The notes: a model not told the origin generated them from the sequence alone. A DNA stretch of 64,000 bases from Streptomyces sp. IMTB 2501 (GCF_001953885.1 NZ_MQUS01000012.1:62001-126000), one strand, 5' to 3'. Positions 8,584-17,255 are shown, counted from the stretch's first letter. Numbers and translations: made by a program.

Positions 8584-8760
8584 TCACTCCGCGCCGTCGC
8601 CGCCCCGCACGATCACCAGGAACGTGTCCGTCGCGAGGTCCATGACGACCTCGGCGGGCAGCCCTTCCAGGCGCCGCGCGTGCGCGAACTCCTCCGCGGG
8701 CCACGATCCCCGTGGACCACCGGCGGGAAAGCGTTCGAGCACGGTTCGCCCGTTCACCAT
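8584..8760 (-). CDS. Small conserved protein, 58 residues
   Basis: A short gene encoding 58 residues beginning MVNGRTVLERFPAGGPRGSW and ending VIVRGGDGAE. GGAGG lies 5 bases before the ATG, and the frame has strong third-position GC. The centre (PAEEFAHARRLEGLPAEVVM) looks like one amphipathic helix followed by a short strand. I remember similar small proteins as common in Streptomyces but cannot assign a function. It is convergent with the ABC exporter and separate from the DUF899 gene. Confidence 0.7.
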   Translation of the reverse strand: MVNGRTVLERFPAGGPRGSWPAEEFAHARRLEGLPAEVVMDLATDTFLVIVRGGDGAE

Positions 8761-8913
8761 CTCGCACCTCCAGAAAGCGTCGTCCTCATGGGAGTTAACG
8801 CCCTGGAGAACGAGAACGCCTCGCTCGGAGACGGGACTGAGACTTTACCGACACTGGTTCGGCGCGGACCGTGAGGATGCGTTCACTTTCTGACACGAAC
8901 CGCACCCTCCGTG

Positions 8914-9576
8914 TCAGACGTCGTACTCGTCGTGCAGGCGGAGCCGCTCGCTGCCCCCGGGGGTGCGGACGAGCGCGGTAAGGTCGAGCAGGCCGGCGAG
9001 GGTGCCGAGGCCGTCCAGCCCGTCGTCGTACACCGAGTAGGTGTGGAAGACGCGGTCGCCGTCGCGCAGGAAGCAGCTGATGCCGGGGCGCTCGGCCGGA
9101 CCGCCGCCCGGCTCCGCGGTGGCCACGGTGGCTTCGAAGTCGAGGTTGAAGTCGCCGTGGGCCGAAGAGGATGACGAGTACCAGGGCACCGCCCAGCCCA
9201 TCCGTGCCTTGAACGGCAGGATCCGGGTGAACGGCGCCCGGGAGACGGCCGCGAAAGAGGTGTTCCGGGCATGCAGAGGGGCGAGGTGGCCGATCTGGTC
9301 CAGGAAGGCCGAGCAGCACGGGCAGCCGGACTCCCACTCCGGCGCGAACATGAAGTGGTGGACGACGAGCTGGGCCCGCCCCTCGAAGAGGTCCAGAAGG
9401 GTGGCCTTGCCGTCGCCGCCCTCGAAGACGTACTCCGTGTCGACCTCGACCATGGGCAGCCGGCGCCGCTCCGCGCCAAGGACCTCGCGCGCCCGCCTGA
9501 CCGCCTCCTCCTTGCGCAGCAACTCCTCGCGCGCCGCGCGCCACTGCTCGCGCGGGACGATCTCCGGGAACGACAT
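8914..9576 (-). CDS. DUF899 thioredoxin-like protein
   Basis: A 220-residue protein of the DUF899 family. Family signs are a long N-terminal helix (PREQWRAAREELLRKEEAVRR), LLDLFEGRAQLVVHHFMF and the motif SGCPCCSAFLDQI, with three cysteines in CPCC in the position of a thioredoxin active site. The C-terminal half has GISCFLRDGDRVFHTYSVYD. The reaction is not known for this family; a peroxiredoxin-like fold is usually assumed. The ATG at 9576 follows GGAGGGCCC, so I reject an in-frame start 20 codons upstream. The gene has no close operon partner. Confidence 0.85.
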   Translation of the reverse strand: MSFPEIVPREQWRAAREELLRKEEAVRRAREVLGAERRRLPMVEVDTEYVFEGGDGKATLLDLFEGRAQLVVHHFMFAPEWESGCPCCSAFLDQIGHLAPLHARNTSFAAVSRAPFTRILPFKARMGWAVPWYSSSSSAHGDFNLDFEATVATAEPGGGPAERPGISCFLRDGDRVFHTYSVYDDGLDGLGTLAGLLDLTALVRTPGGSERLRLHDEYDV

Positions 9577-9691
9577 GGGCCCTCCTGCCGACGGCCGGTG
9601 AGATAAGTGGTGACCGTCGGTGGGTACGGAACTCATCGCCGTGCACGGAGATTCTTTCCGGACGGATTTCGCCGGTCGGCGCCCAGTACGG

Positions 9692-10861
9692 TCAGTACCT
9701 CACCGGCAGGGCCAGCAGTCCGCGAGCCCGCAGGGACGGACGCCACTCCAACTCCCCATCGCCCAGGCTCAGTTCGGGGAACCGTTCCAGCAGGGCCGCC
9801 AGGGCGATCTCCGTCTCCGCGCGGGCCAGGGGTGCGCCGAGGCAGTAGTGGATGCCGTGGCCGAGTGCGAGATGCCCGGCGGCGTCGCGGGTGAGGTCGA
9901 GGCGGTCGGGGTCGGCGAAGCGGGCGGGGTCACGGTTGGCGGCGGACAGGGACACGAGGACCGTCTCCCCGGCGGGGACGGTGACACCGGCGATCGTCAC
10001 GTCCTCGACCGGGAACCTGCGGATGGCGAGCAGCGCGGGACCCTCGTAACGGACCAACTCGTCCACGGCGGCGGGGATGTGGGCCGGATCCTTGCGCAGG
10101 GCGGCGAGCTGGTCCGGGTGCTGGAGGAGGGTGAGGACGGCGTTGCCGATGAGCTGGACCGTGTTCTCGTAGCCGCCGAAGAGGATGAGGAAGGCCAGCG
10201 ACATCAGCTCGTCCTCGCTGAGCCGGTCACCGTCCTCGTCGTGTACGGCGATCAGGTCGGAGAGCAGGTCGTCGGCGGGCTCGGCGCGCTTGGCGGCGAG
10301 GAGATCGGTGAAGAAGCCGAGCATGGCGGCCACCGCTTCCCGGGCGGCTCCGGGGCGTGCCGGGTCCGGGGCGACGAGGGTGTCGGTCCAGATCCGGAAG
10401 TCCAGGCGCCTGCTCTCCGGCACGCCGAGCAGGTCGCAGATGACGGTGATGGGCAGCGGGGCCGCGTAGGCGGCGATCAGGTCGGTGGTGCCGTGCGGGC
10501 CGAACGCGTCCAGGAGCCGGTCGGCGGTACGGCGGATGGGCTCGCGCAGTTGCCGCACGCGGCGCGGTGTGAACGCGCGGCCGACCAGGCGCCGGATGCG
10601 GGTGTGGTCCGGCGGGTCCATGTTGAGGAGGTTGGCGTCCAGCGCGGGCGGCAGCGGGAACCCCTTGTAGGTGCCGGCCGACGCGTGCCGCTTGTCCAGC
10701 GAGAGCCGCGGGTCGGCGAGCGCGGACCGGACGTCCTCGTACCGGGTGACGAGCCAGGCGGGGGTGCCGTCGGGTCCGGTGATGCGGTGCACGGGCGCGG
10801 TGTCGCGCAGGCGCCGGTAGACGTCGTAGGGCTGGTCGATGAGGCCGTCGGCGAGTTCCAT
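9692..10861 (-). CDS. Cytochrome P450
   Basis: A 389-residue soluble bacterial P450. The heme loop is LALGHGIHYCLGAPLAR with the axial cysteine at about C340. The ExxR pair is E268/R271. The I-helix oxygen-binding segment reads GGYENT (229-234), so the usual acidic/Thr pair is Glu followed by Asn-Thr. Substrate cannot be deduced. No ferredoxin gene is adjacent, so electrons must come from elsewhere. The gene is the last of a tight minus-strand run (FUSC, amidohydrolase, P450) with 20 bases to its upstream neighbour. The ATG lacks a strong ribosome site, consistent with coupled expression. Confidence 0.9.
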   Translation of the reverse strand: MELADGLIDQPYDVYRRLRDTAPVHRITGPDGTPAWLVTRYEDVRSALADPRLSLDKRHASAGTYKGFPLPPALDANLLNMDPPDHTRIRRLVGRAFTPRRVRQLREPIRRTADRLLDAFGPHGTTDLIAAYAAPLPITVICDLLGVPESRRLDFRIWTDTLVAPDPARPGAAREAVAAMLGFFTDLLAAKRAEPADDLLSDLIAVHDEDGDRLSEDELMSLAFLILFGGYENTVQLIGNAVLTLLQHPDQLAALRKDPAHIPAAVDELVRYEGPALLAIRRFPVEDVTIAGVTVPAGETVLVSLSAANRDPARFADPDRLDLTRDAAGHLALGHGIHYCLGAPLARAETEIALAALLERFPELSLGDGELEWRPSLRARGLLALPVRY

Positions 10862-10881
10862 GATCTTCAGCCTACGCGGAC

Positions 10882-12234
10882 TCAGGTGTCGTACTGCTGG
10901 ATGCGCCGCGCATGGCTCCGGTCGGTCAATGCGGGCAGGCGGCGCTCCAACTCGCCCACGACGGCGGGGAGATCGAGGGTCAGCAGTTCGCGGTCGCGCA
11001 TCAGGATCCGGCCGTCGACGACGGTCGTGCGGACGTCCGACGAGCGCGCGCTGTGCACGAGGGTGGCGGCGAGGTCGTGGACGGGCTGGGTGTGCGGGCC
11101 GGTGAGGTCGACCAGGACGATGTCGGCGCGCCGGCCGGGCGCGAGGCTGCCGACGCGGGCGCCGAGGCCGACCGCGCGGGCGCTCTGCAGGGTGGCATGG
11201 TGCAGTGCCTGACGGGATGTCAGCCAGCGTGGATCGCCTTGGTTCGCCTTCTGGACCAGGGCGGTCAGCGTCATCGACTCCCAGACGTCGAGGGAGTTGT
11301 TGGAGGCGGCGCCGTCGGTGGCGAGCCCGACGGGGACGCCGGCCGCGCGCAGGGCCCGTACCGGAGTGGTGTCCGGCCAGGCGAACCTGAGGTAGCCGCG
11401 GGGCGCGGTCGCCACGGCCGTACGACCCCCGGCCCTGGCCAGCAACGGGAGGTCGCGCTCGATGATGCCGGTGCCGTGTGCGATGAGCAGGTCGGTGCCG
11501 AGCAGCCCGGTCCGGTCCAGGACCTCGATGGGGGTGAGGCCGCGCCGGGCGAGGCTGGTGTCCGTCTGGTCGCGGTTCTCGGCGGCGTGGAGGTGGACGG
11601 GCAGGCCGTGTGCGCGGGCGAGTTCGGCGGTGGCGGCGAGGTCGGCGTCGGTGACGGTGTAGGGGGCGTGCGGGGCGAGGGCGGTGGTGATACGGCCGTC
11701 GGCGCCGCCACGGTGCCGGAGCGCGAACTCGGCCGACCGCTCCCGCCCTTCGGGGCCCTGGCTGGAGAAGTAGGCCTCGCCGAGGTGGGCGCGCAGCCCG
11801 CACTCGGCGACGACGACGGCGACCTCGTCCATGTGGAAGTAGTGGTCGGCGAAGCAGGTCACCCCGCCCCGGATCATCTCGGCGCAGGCGAGCCGGGCGC
11901 CCAGCTCCACGTCGCCGGCGGTGAGGTTGGACTCGACGGGCCAGACGACGTCGTTGAACCACTCCTCGATCGGCAGGTCCTCGGCGAGGCCGCGCAGCAC
12001 CGTCATCGACGCGTGCGTATGGCAGTTGATCAGCCCCGGCACGGCGACCTGCCCGTGCGCCTCGATCCGCTCCACGGCTGGCAGTTCCCGCACCTCGGCC
12101 GCCGTCGTCACCGACTCGATGACCCGGTCGCGTACGACGATCCCCGCGTCCGGGCGGAACTCGATCCGCTCCTCCTCGTCATGGACGAGCGCGGTGCAGC
12201 CGGTGATGACGAGGTCGGCGGGATAGGTACGCAT
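10882..12234 (-). CDS. Amidohydrolase (MTA/SAH or 8-oxoguanine deaminase-like)
   Basis: A 450-residue metal-dependent hydrolase of the amidohydrolase superfamily. Metal ligands appear as NCHTHASM (H72, H74), HLHAAE, and an aspartate in LATDGAASNNSLDVWE near residue 310. The composite beta domain at both ends (PADLVITG... and DIVLVDLTGP) is typical. The TDGAASNN segment places it with 5-methylthioadenosine/S-adenosylhomocysteine, guanine and related deaminases. The residues after the third metal site (ATAPRGYLRFAW) differ from the usual CP.SNLKLASG, so the exact substrate is uncertain. It sits 15 bases after the FUSC gene and 20 before the P450, so these three probably form one operon. Confidence 0.85.
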   Translation of the reverse strand: MRTYPADLVITGCTALVHDEEERIEFRPDAGIVVRDRVIESVTTAAEVRELPAVERIEAHGQVAVPGLINCHTHASMTVLRGLAEDLPIEEWFNDVVWPVESNLTAGDVELGARLACAEMIRGGVTCFADHYFHMDEVAVVVAECGLRAHLGEAYFSSQGPEGRERSAEFALRHRGGADGRITTALAPHAPYTVTDADLAATAELARAHGLPVHLHAAENRDQTDTSLARRGLTPIEVLDRTGLLGTDLLIAHGTGIIERDLPLLARAGGRTAVATAPRGYLRFAWPDTTPVRALRAAGVPVGLATDGAASNNSLDVWESMTLTALVQKANQGDPRWLTSRQALHHATLQSARAVGLGARVGSLAPGRRADIVLVDLTGPHTQPVHDLAATLVHSARSSDVRTTVVDGRILMRDRELLTLDLPAVVGELERRLPALTDRSHARRIQQYDT

Positions 12235-12249
12235 GGGCTCACCGTACGG

Positions 12250-14160
12250 CTACGCGGCGACCGGCAGCGGGACCTTCACCCCGTGGGTCTCCAACTGCCG
12301 CAGGGCTTCTCGCAGTTGCCCGAGGTGCCGGGAGGTGAGCCGGCCTGTTTCGTCGAGGTGGACCGCACAGGCCGTGGTCGTGTCGACAAGTCGCTCCAGG
12401 ACGTCCGCGACGGCGTCCGTGCCCGCGGTGTACCGGGCGAGGGCGGGCAGTTCGGCGGCGGCCAGCGCGATCGTGGTACGGGCCTCGGCGAGGGCGCGGT
12501 AGGCCTCCCGGCGCAACGCCCACCGCTCGGTACGGCCACCTGGGCGGCCGAGGACGCCGGACGTGTCGTGGTCGCCGGACGTGTCGTGGTCGCCGGAGCC
12601 GCCGACGGCGTCGGACTCGCCGAGGACATGCGCGAGATAGGCCTGCGCGGCACTGCCGGCCGTGGCGAGGCGTGCCCGTACCGCGCCGCCGCGTCTGCCC
12701 GGCATCGGAAGGTGCCCGACGACCAGCACGAGTACACAGGCCAGCAAGGTCTCACCGATGCGGCTGACGGAGGCCTGCGGCTCACCGCCGGCCATGACCA
12801 GGGCGAGGACGAGGACGGTGACGACGGCGGTCTGCGCGGCGAAGTGCCGGGTGGCGACCGGGACGAGCGCCCCGCAGACCGCGACCAGCGCGATCAGCCC
12901 GGCGGGCCGGGGCAGCAGCGCGGCGAGCCCGGCGAACACCACGGCACCCAGTACGGTCCCGGCGGCCCGGCACAGCACCCGGGAGACGAGCGGCCCGAGG
13001 TCGGGCTTGACGAGGAAGACGGCGGTGGCGGGCAGCCAGTACCAGTGCTGGTGCTGGCCGTACCAGCGGGTGTGGTGCAGCGCCTGGGCGATGGCGGCGC
13101 TGGCCCCGAAGCAGAGGGCGACGCGCAGCCCGTACTCGCGTCCGCCGGTGCCGAGCGCGGCGCGCAGGGCGTCCCTGGCGCCCCGGTGCCGGGTGAGCAA
13201 CCGCTGCCGCGGGCCGTCCGCCCGGTCGAAGGCCTCGGCGGCGCGCAACAGGGCGTCGTCGAGGGCGCGCAGGGCGGGAACGGACCGGCTGGGGGCGGGC
13301 AACGGGCCGGTGCCGGTGTTGCCGCGGACGGCGGCGGCGAGCCGCCTGAGCCCTTCCGCGGCCCGCGCCGAGACCGGCTCCCCCGCCCAGAACAGGGCGG
13401 TGGCGGCCTCGGCGAGGGGCAGCGCGGCCGCGTACTGGGCGTGCAGCCGGCGCTCGGCGGCGGAACTGGCGTACCGGCGCAGCCGGGGCCCGGCGAGGGC
13501 GTCCTGGGCGTGGTCGAGTGCGGCGGTGAGCGCGGCCCGCCGCGCGGTGGCGTGCGCTTTGCCCACGGCCTCGACCAGGGCGGCCACCGCGTCGTACACC
13601 TCGGCGACCGCCGCCCGCTCCCCGTCGAACCGGAAGTCCCCGGCGAGCGAACCGGGCGTGGGCAGGGCGAGCCGCAGCAGAAGCAGCCACCCGGCTCCGG
13701 CGAGGAAGGCGAGCGCCCGCAGCGGGCCGCTCTCGGCAGCCGGCATCCCGGCGCCGAGCGCCGCACCGACGAGCAGGTGGGTCCCCGCGGCCGAGGCGAC
13801 GGGCCCGACCGCGCTGATCCCGCCGGCGACCAGCCCGAGCCCGGTGAGCGCCGACGTGAGCGGTACGGCGGCCAGTTCCTGCCCGGCGTACGTGCCCACG
13901 AGCAGCCCGAGGGCACCGGCCGACGCGGGTACCCCGAGCCGCTCCACGGCGGCCCGCCGGCTGCCGGGCCGGTCGTTGATGCCGGCGAGCATCGCGGCGA
14001 TGGCGGCGAGCACACCGAGGGGCGTCCGCCCGGCGAGCACACCGGCGAGCAGCAGCGGTCCGGCGGCGAGCGCGCCCCGGATCACCGCGCCCCAGGGCAC
14101 AGGACCGCGCTGCGCGCGCAGGGCATGGGAGAGCCAGAGGGGTGCGGCGGGCCGGGACAC
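12250..14160 (-). CDS. FUSC-family membrane transporter
   Basis: A 636-residue protein with two blocks of membrane helices separated by a large soluble segment. The first block (about 20-180) includes GPLLLAGVLAG and LGLVAGGISAVGPVAS. The second block (about 340-460) includes GLRVALCFGASAAIA, WYWLPATAVFLVKPDLG and AVVTVLVLALVMAGG. The WLP.TA....P..G....R...R..GT motif marks the fusaric acid resistance/aromatic acid exporter superfamily. Family members export aromatic or other organic acids, but the substrate here is unknown. The GTG start follows CAGGAG. It is the first gene of the FUSC-amidohydrolase-P450 run. Confidence 0.85.
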   Translation of the reverse strand: MSRPAAPLWLSHALRAQRGPVPWGAVIRGALAAGPLLLAGVLAGRTPLGVLAAIAAMLAGINDRPGSRRAAVERLGVPASAGALGLLVGTYAGQELAAVPLTSALTGLGLVAGGISAVGPVASAAGTHLLVGAALGAGMPAAESGPLRALAFLAGAGWLLLLRLALPTPGSLAGDFRFDGERAAVAEVYDAVAALVEAVGKAHATARRAALTAALDHAQDALAGPRLRRYASSAAERRLHAQYAAALPLAEAATALFWAGEPVSARAAEGLRRLAAAVRGNTGTGPLPAPSRSVPALRALDDALLRAAEAFDRADGPRQRLLTRHRGARDALRAALGTGGREYGLRVALCFGASAAIAQALHHTRWYGQHQHWYWLPATAVFLVKPDLGPLVSRVLCRAAGTVLGAVVFAGLAALLPRPAGLIALVAVCGALVPVATRHFAAQTAVVTVLVLALVMAGGEPQASVSRIGETLLACVLVLVVGHLPMPGRRGGAVRARLATAGSAAQAYLAHVLGESDAVGGSGDHDTSGDHDTSGVLGRPGGRTERWALRREAYRALAEARTTIALAAAELPALARYTAGTDAVADVLERLVDTTTACAVHLDETGRLTSRHLGQLREALRQLETHGVKVPLPVAA

Positions 14161-14237
14161 GGGGCTCCTGTTCGTACGAGGGCGGGGTGGGCCTGCGGAC
14201 GACAGTGGCCGGTGGACCGTGCTTCCACGGTAGGACG

Positions 14238-14254
14238 GGTTCGCCGGACGAACC
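14238..14254. promoter_or_regulatory. Inverted repeat upstream of the FUSC operon
   Basis: GGTTCG-ccgga-CGAACC is a perfect 6-bp inverted repeat about 80 bases before the FUSC start. A second small one, ACCGTG-cttc-CACGGT, lies just before it at 14216-14231. Either could be an operator or an mRNA hairpin. No regulator gene is adjacent. Confidence 0.3.
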
Positions 14255-14374
14255 GGGCGATCACGTTTCAGGGAGGTGAAAGATGCCTGGGACGGCCGGG
14301 TTCTTTATGAACGCAATCCCTCGGCGCAATCCGTCACCGCCGTCCATGACGCGGTTCCCCGACCAATTCACGAA

Positions 14375-14446
14375 CTCGATGAGCTCGATGAGCTCGATGA
14401 GCTCGATGAACTCGATGAACTCGATGAACTCGATGAACTCGATGAA
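14375..14446. repeat. 9-bp tandem repeat, 8 units
   Basis: The unit CTCGATGA followed by G or A is repeated eight times without a gap. The first three joints carry G and the later ones A, so the array has two homogeneous halves. It lies between the nucleotidyltransferase stop (14452) and the FUSC start (14160), outside any gene I accept. Because the unit is a multiple of three, it leaves open frames on both strands that are not evidence of coding. Confidence 0.95.
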
Positions 14447-14451
14447 GGCCT

Positions 14452-15216
14452 TCACGAACGCGTTGCCCCGACGATCCGCTCGGCATCGGTGACGGCGCGG
14501 AGCAGCGCACCGGGTTCGGCCCGCAGCCCACCCACCACCGCGTCGATCCCGCGCAGCCCGGCCCGCTCCAGCAGCCGTTTCTCGTTCGTCACCCACTCGC
14601 CGCGTGCCGCGAGCACGGCGTGCGCGGCCTGGGCGGCGGCCGTGGCGATGGCCCCGGCGGTCTCGGTGAGGCGGCCGTGGGGCGCGTGGTTGGCCTTGGC
14701 GTAGCCGAGAGTGGCGCGGGCGGTGCCGTACCAGCGCTCGGCGGCGGTGACGCGCAGCCTGGCCGGGTAGCCCGCGGGGCGGGGCAGGGTGCCCCTGAGT
14801 ACCTGGTTGACGGCGAGTTCGGCCACGATCAGATAGGTGGGAATGCCGGCGAGGTGGAAGAGCAGCGGCTCCACCCGGAACCGGCCCTCCGCGGCCTCCG
14901 CCAGCTCGTGCTCGACCACGTCCAGATCCCGGTAGTGCACATCCACCCGGCGTCCGTCGACGGTGAGCCAGGCCCCGCCGTTGAAGACCCCGCCACCCCA
15001 CTCGCCGACCTCGGACACCTCCCCGTCCCAGCCGACGGCCCGCAGATCGTCGGGGTCGAAGGGACCCCGGTAGTAGACGGCCAGGTCCCAGTCGCTGTCG
15101 TCCCGGTGCGTGCCCTGGGCCCGGGAACCGCCGAGGGCGACGGCCTGGACGGTGGGGAGGGCGGCGAGGCGGTCGGCGGTACGGCTGAGGAAGTCGGAAT
15201 CGGAAGACTCGGGCAT
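14452..15216 (-). CDS. Nucleotidyltransferase-domain protein
   Basis: A 254-residue protein with a minimal nucleotidyltransferase (Pol beta-like) fold at the N-terminus: ALGGSRAQGTHRDDSDWDLAV gives the GS..RG and D.D catalytic elements. A further acidic strand appears in DGRRVDVHYRDLD. The C-terminal half is helical, with a conserved-looking AAERWYGTARATLGYAKANH segment resembling a substrate- or tRNA-like-binding helical domain. The target is unknown; relatives include aminoglycoside adenylyltransferases and stand-alone proteins of unknown role. GAGG precedes the ATG. It is separated from the FUSC gene by the 9-bp repeat array. Confidence 0.82.
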   Translation of the reverse strand: MPESSDSDFLSRTADRLAALPTVQAVALGGSRAQGTHRDDSDWDLAVYYRGPFDPDDLRAVGWDGEVSEVGEWGGGVFNGGAWLTVDGRRVDVHYRDLDVVEHELAEAAEGRFRVEPLLFHLAGIPTYLIVAELAVNQVLRGTLPRPAGYPARLRVTAAERWYGTARATLGYAKANHAPHGRLTETAGAIATAAAQAAHAVLAARGEWVTNEKRLLERAGLRGIDAVVGGLRAEPGALLRAVTDAERIVGATRS

Positions 15217-15645
15217 GGCCTCAGCCTGCCGCAGCGATCCCGAAGTCCGCTCCCGAAATTCCCACGAGGCCCTCCGCGTTCGGCTTGCCCTTCTCCTGGT
15301 AGGAGGATTCCGGGGCGGGCGTGCTCGATGACCCGGCTGACCCGCTCGCACGAGGCCGGATTCGCGAACCGCATCATCGGGTCGGCGGGGCCGGCGTTCG
15401 CGAGCAGTCCACCTCGCAGCCGACCGCCCGGAGTTGGTCGATCCGCTGCTGACGGCGCTCGGGTCCCTTGCCCGCACCGACAGCGGTGCCGAAGATGACC
15501 TGCCGGACCATTCCCGAGTCGGTGACCAGGCCCGAGGCGTGGAAAACATCCCGAGACGCCCGCTCAGCGCCCGGAAACCGGGATGCGGCAGCGCTACCGA
15601 ACGCGGATGATCGGGAGGTTGTTGGGCCTTTCCCTAGGAGCTGCC
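15217..15645 (-). other. Intergenic stretch with possible gene remnants
   Basis: No intact gene is seen. On the minus strand a 45-codon piece (15511 to 15374) reads MVRQVIFGTAVGAGKGPERR with plausible coding character. In another frame, ending near 15233, a piece reads NAEGLVGISGADFGIAAAG. These may be parts of one decayed gene whose frame has been broken. I do not recognise the family. Confidence 0.3.
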
Positions 15646-16062
15646 GTGATCCGACGAGTCGACGCGCCCGGTCTCTTCCCGCCGCCCACCTATGCGCATG
15701 CCTCCGTGGTGGAGGCGGGCAGCAGGCTCGCCTTTCTCGCGGGGGCCGTGCCGCTCGACGAGAAGGGGGAGGTCGTCGGTCCGGGTGACCCCGTGCGGCA
15801 GGCCGAGCAGGTGATCGCCAATCTCGTGGAGCAACTCGCCGCAGTCGGGAGCGACTTGGCGCATGTCGTCGTTACGGAGGTGTACGTGGTCAGCAGTGAG
15901 CCCTCCGTGCTGTCCGCCGTGTGGGAGGTCGTCGAGGCGTCCGGGCTGAGCGCGGGACCGCACTCGTCCACGCTGCTCGGTGTCGCCTGCCTCGGGTACA
16001 CCGGGCAGCTGGTGGAGATCACGGCCACGGCCGTGGTGCCGGAGCGGGAAGAGAGCCGGTGA
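15646..16062 (+). CDS. RidA/YjgF family protein
   Basis: A 138-residue protein of the RidA (YjgF/UK114) fold, which in well-studied members hydrolyses reactive enamine/imine intermediates from PLP enzymes. Family signs are YAHASVVEAGSRLAFLAGAVP, DPVRQAEQVIANLVEQL and VVVTEVYVV, ending with VEITATAVVP. The segment LLGVACLGYTGQLVEI replaces the usual Arg-containing GVARLPRG...VEI motif, so the catalytic arginine is not evident and deaminase activity is doubtful. The GTG follows AGGAG with a 5-base gap. It overlaps the next gene by 4 bases. Confidence 0.85.
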   Translation: MIRRVDAPGLFPPPTYAHASVVEAGSRLAFLAGAVPLDEKGEVVGPGDPVRQAEQVIANLVEQLAAVGSDLAHVVVTEVYVVSSEPSVLSAVWEVVEASGLSAGPHSSTLLGVACLGYTGQLVEITATAVVPEREESR

Positions 16063-16514
16063 CGGGCACGGTCGTACTGCGGCGGGCCGCACCGGCCGAC
16101 GCGCGTGCCGCAGCCGATGTGTGGCTGCGGTCCTTTCGGGCGGCGCTGCCCACCGTGGCCCGGCCGCGCTCCGACGACGATGTGCGGAAGTACTTCCGGG
16201 ACGTCGTGGTGCCGGCGCGGGAGACCTGGGTGGCGGAGGCGGCCGGCGGCGGGATCGTCGGTGTGATGGTCCTGCACGAGGAGGAGCTGTCCCAGCTGTA
16301 TCTGGACCCGGAGTGGCGGGGGCACGGCATCGGCGACCGGTTCGTCGCGCTGGCCAAGGAGCGCAGCCCGGGCGGGCTGAGCCTGTGGACCTTCCAGGTC
16401 AACACGCCCGCCCACCGCTTCTACGAACGCCACGGTTTCACCGCCGCCGAGTCCACCGACGGCGGTGGCAACGAGGAGCGGGAGCCGGACGTGCGTTACG
16501 TCTGGCGGCCCTGA
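16059..16514 (+). CDS. GNAT-family N-acetyltransferase
   Basis: A 151-residue acetyltransferase. The acetyl-CoA-binding motif A is LSQLYLDPEWRGHGIGDRFVAL, and the C-terminal NTPAHRFYERHGF is the common motif B. It is translationally coupled to the RidA gene (GTGA overlap). Its 3' end overlaps the convergent racemase gene by 19 bases. The substrate is unknown; coupling to RidA hints at amino acid or small-amine metabolism, which is inference. Confidence 0.88.
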   Translation: MTGTVVLRRAAPADARAAADVWLRSFRAALPTVARPRSDDDVRKYFRDVVVPARETWVAEAAGGGIVGVMVLHEEELSQLYLDPEWRGHGIGDRFVALAKERSPGGLSLWTFQVNTPAHRFYERHGFTAAESTDGGGNEEREPDVRYVWRP

Positions 16515-17251
16515 GCCCCGCGTTCCGGCTCGCCCGAGGACCGGCCCCACAGTCGGACCTTGGGCAAAGGCGTTCCGTAGCTGCCCGCTCGGCTCGTCGT
16601 CAGTCCCAGGGTGACCAGGGATTCCGCGAGCTTGACCGCCGCCGCCACCCCGTCGACGACCGGCAGCCCGAGCTTCTCCCCCACCGCCCGCTGCAGTCCC
16701 GTCATCCCGGCGCAGCCCAGGACGAGGACCTCGGCGCCTGCGTCCCGGGCCCGTTCGGCCGCCGTCAGGAACGCGGACTCCGTGCGGCCGGGGTCGTCGG
16801 CGAGGTCGAGGACCCCGAGGCCGGTACCGACGACGGCGGCGCAGTTGCGGGCCACACCGGCGGTCTCCAGGCTGTCCTCGATCTGGCCGCGGGAGCGGTC
16901 CAGGGTGGTGACGACGCCGTAGCGACGGCCCAGGAAGCAGGCGAGGTGGGCGGCTGCCTCGGTGATGTCCACGGCGGGAACGTCGACCAACTCCCGTACG
17001 CCTTCCCGGCCGTGCTCGCCGAAGCCGGCCAGGACGACGGCGTCGTACGCGGGTCCGTCGTAGGTGCGCAGCGTGTCGAGGACGGCCGCGGCCGAGAGGT
17101 AGCTGTCGAGCCAGCCCTCGGCCGATGCCGGGCCCCAGGCCGGGGTCAGGCCGGTCACGGCGGTGCCCGGTGCCGCGGCGGCCCGCGCGCCACGGACGAT
17201 CTCCTCGGTCATCTCCCGCGTGGTGTTGCAGTTGGTGACGATGATCCGCAA
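16496..17251 (-). CDS. Asp/Glu/hydantoin racemase-fold enzyme, first Cys replaced
   Basis: A 251-residue protein of the aspartate/glutamate/hydantoin racemase superfamily (N-terminal RIIVTNCNTT, later VDITEAAAHLA). Racemases of this fold use two cysteines. Here the second is present in LVLGCAGMTG (C180), but the position of the first reads LAGFGEHG, with Gly near residue 76. A Gly/Cys arrangement is the one seen in arylmalonate decarboxylase, so the reaction may not be racemisation. The start is TTG at 17251, supported by GAGGAGG 9 bases upstream, overlapping nothing but sitting only 4 bases after the permease stop. It is probably co-transcribed with the NCS1 permease. Confidence 0.82.
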   Translation of the reverse strand: MRIIVTNCNTTREMTEEIVRGARAAAAPGTAVTGLTPAWGPASAEGWLDSYLSAAAVLDTLRTYDGPAYDAVVLAGFGEHGREGVRELVDVPAVDITEAAAHLACFLGRRYGVVTTLDRSRGQIEDSLETAGVARNCAAVVGTGLGVLDLADDPGRTESAFLTAAERARDAGAEVLVLGCAGMTGLQRAVGEKLGLPVVDGVAAAVKLAESLVTLGLTTSRAGSYGTPLPKVRLWGRSSGEPERGAQGRQT

Positions 17252-17255
17252 CGTG

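Noticed and set aside
10912..14310. A plus-strand open frame of 1132 codons over the P450-amidohydrolase-FUSC region
   Set aside because: It is antisense to convincing genes with catalytic motifs, and its product is Gly/Arg/Gln-rich without domains, as expected from high-GC shadow frames.
14276..14704. Plus-strand coding frame across the 9-bp repeat (Glu-Leu-Asp repeats)
   Set aside because: The frame is kept open only because the unit is a multiple of three, and it runs antisense into the nucleotidyltransferase gene.
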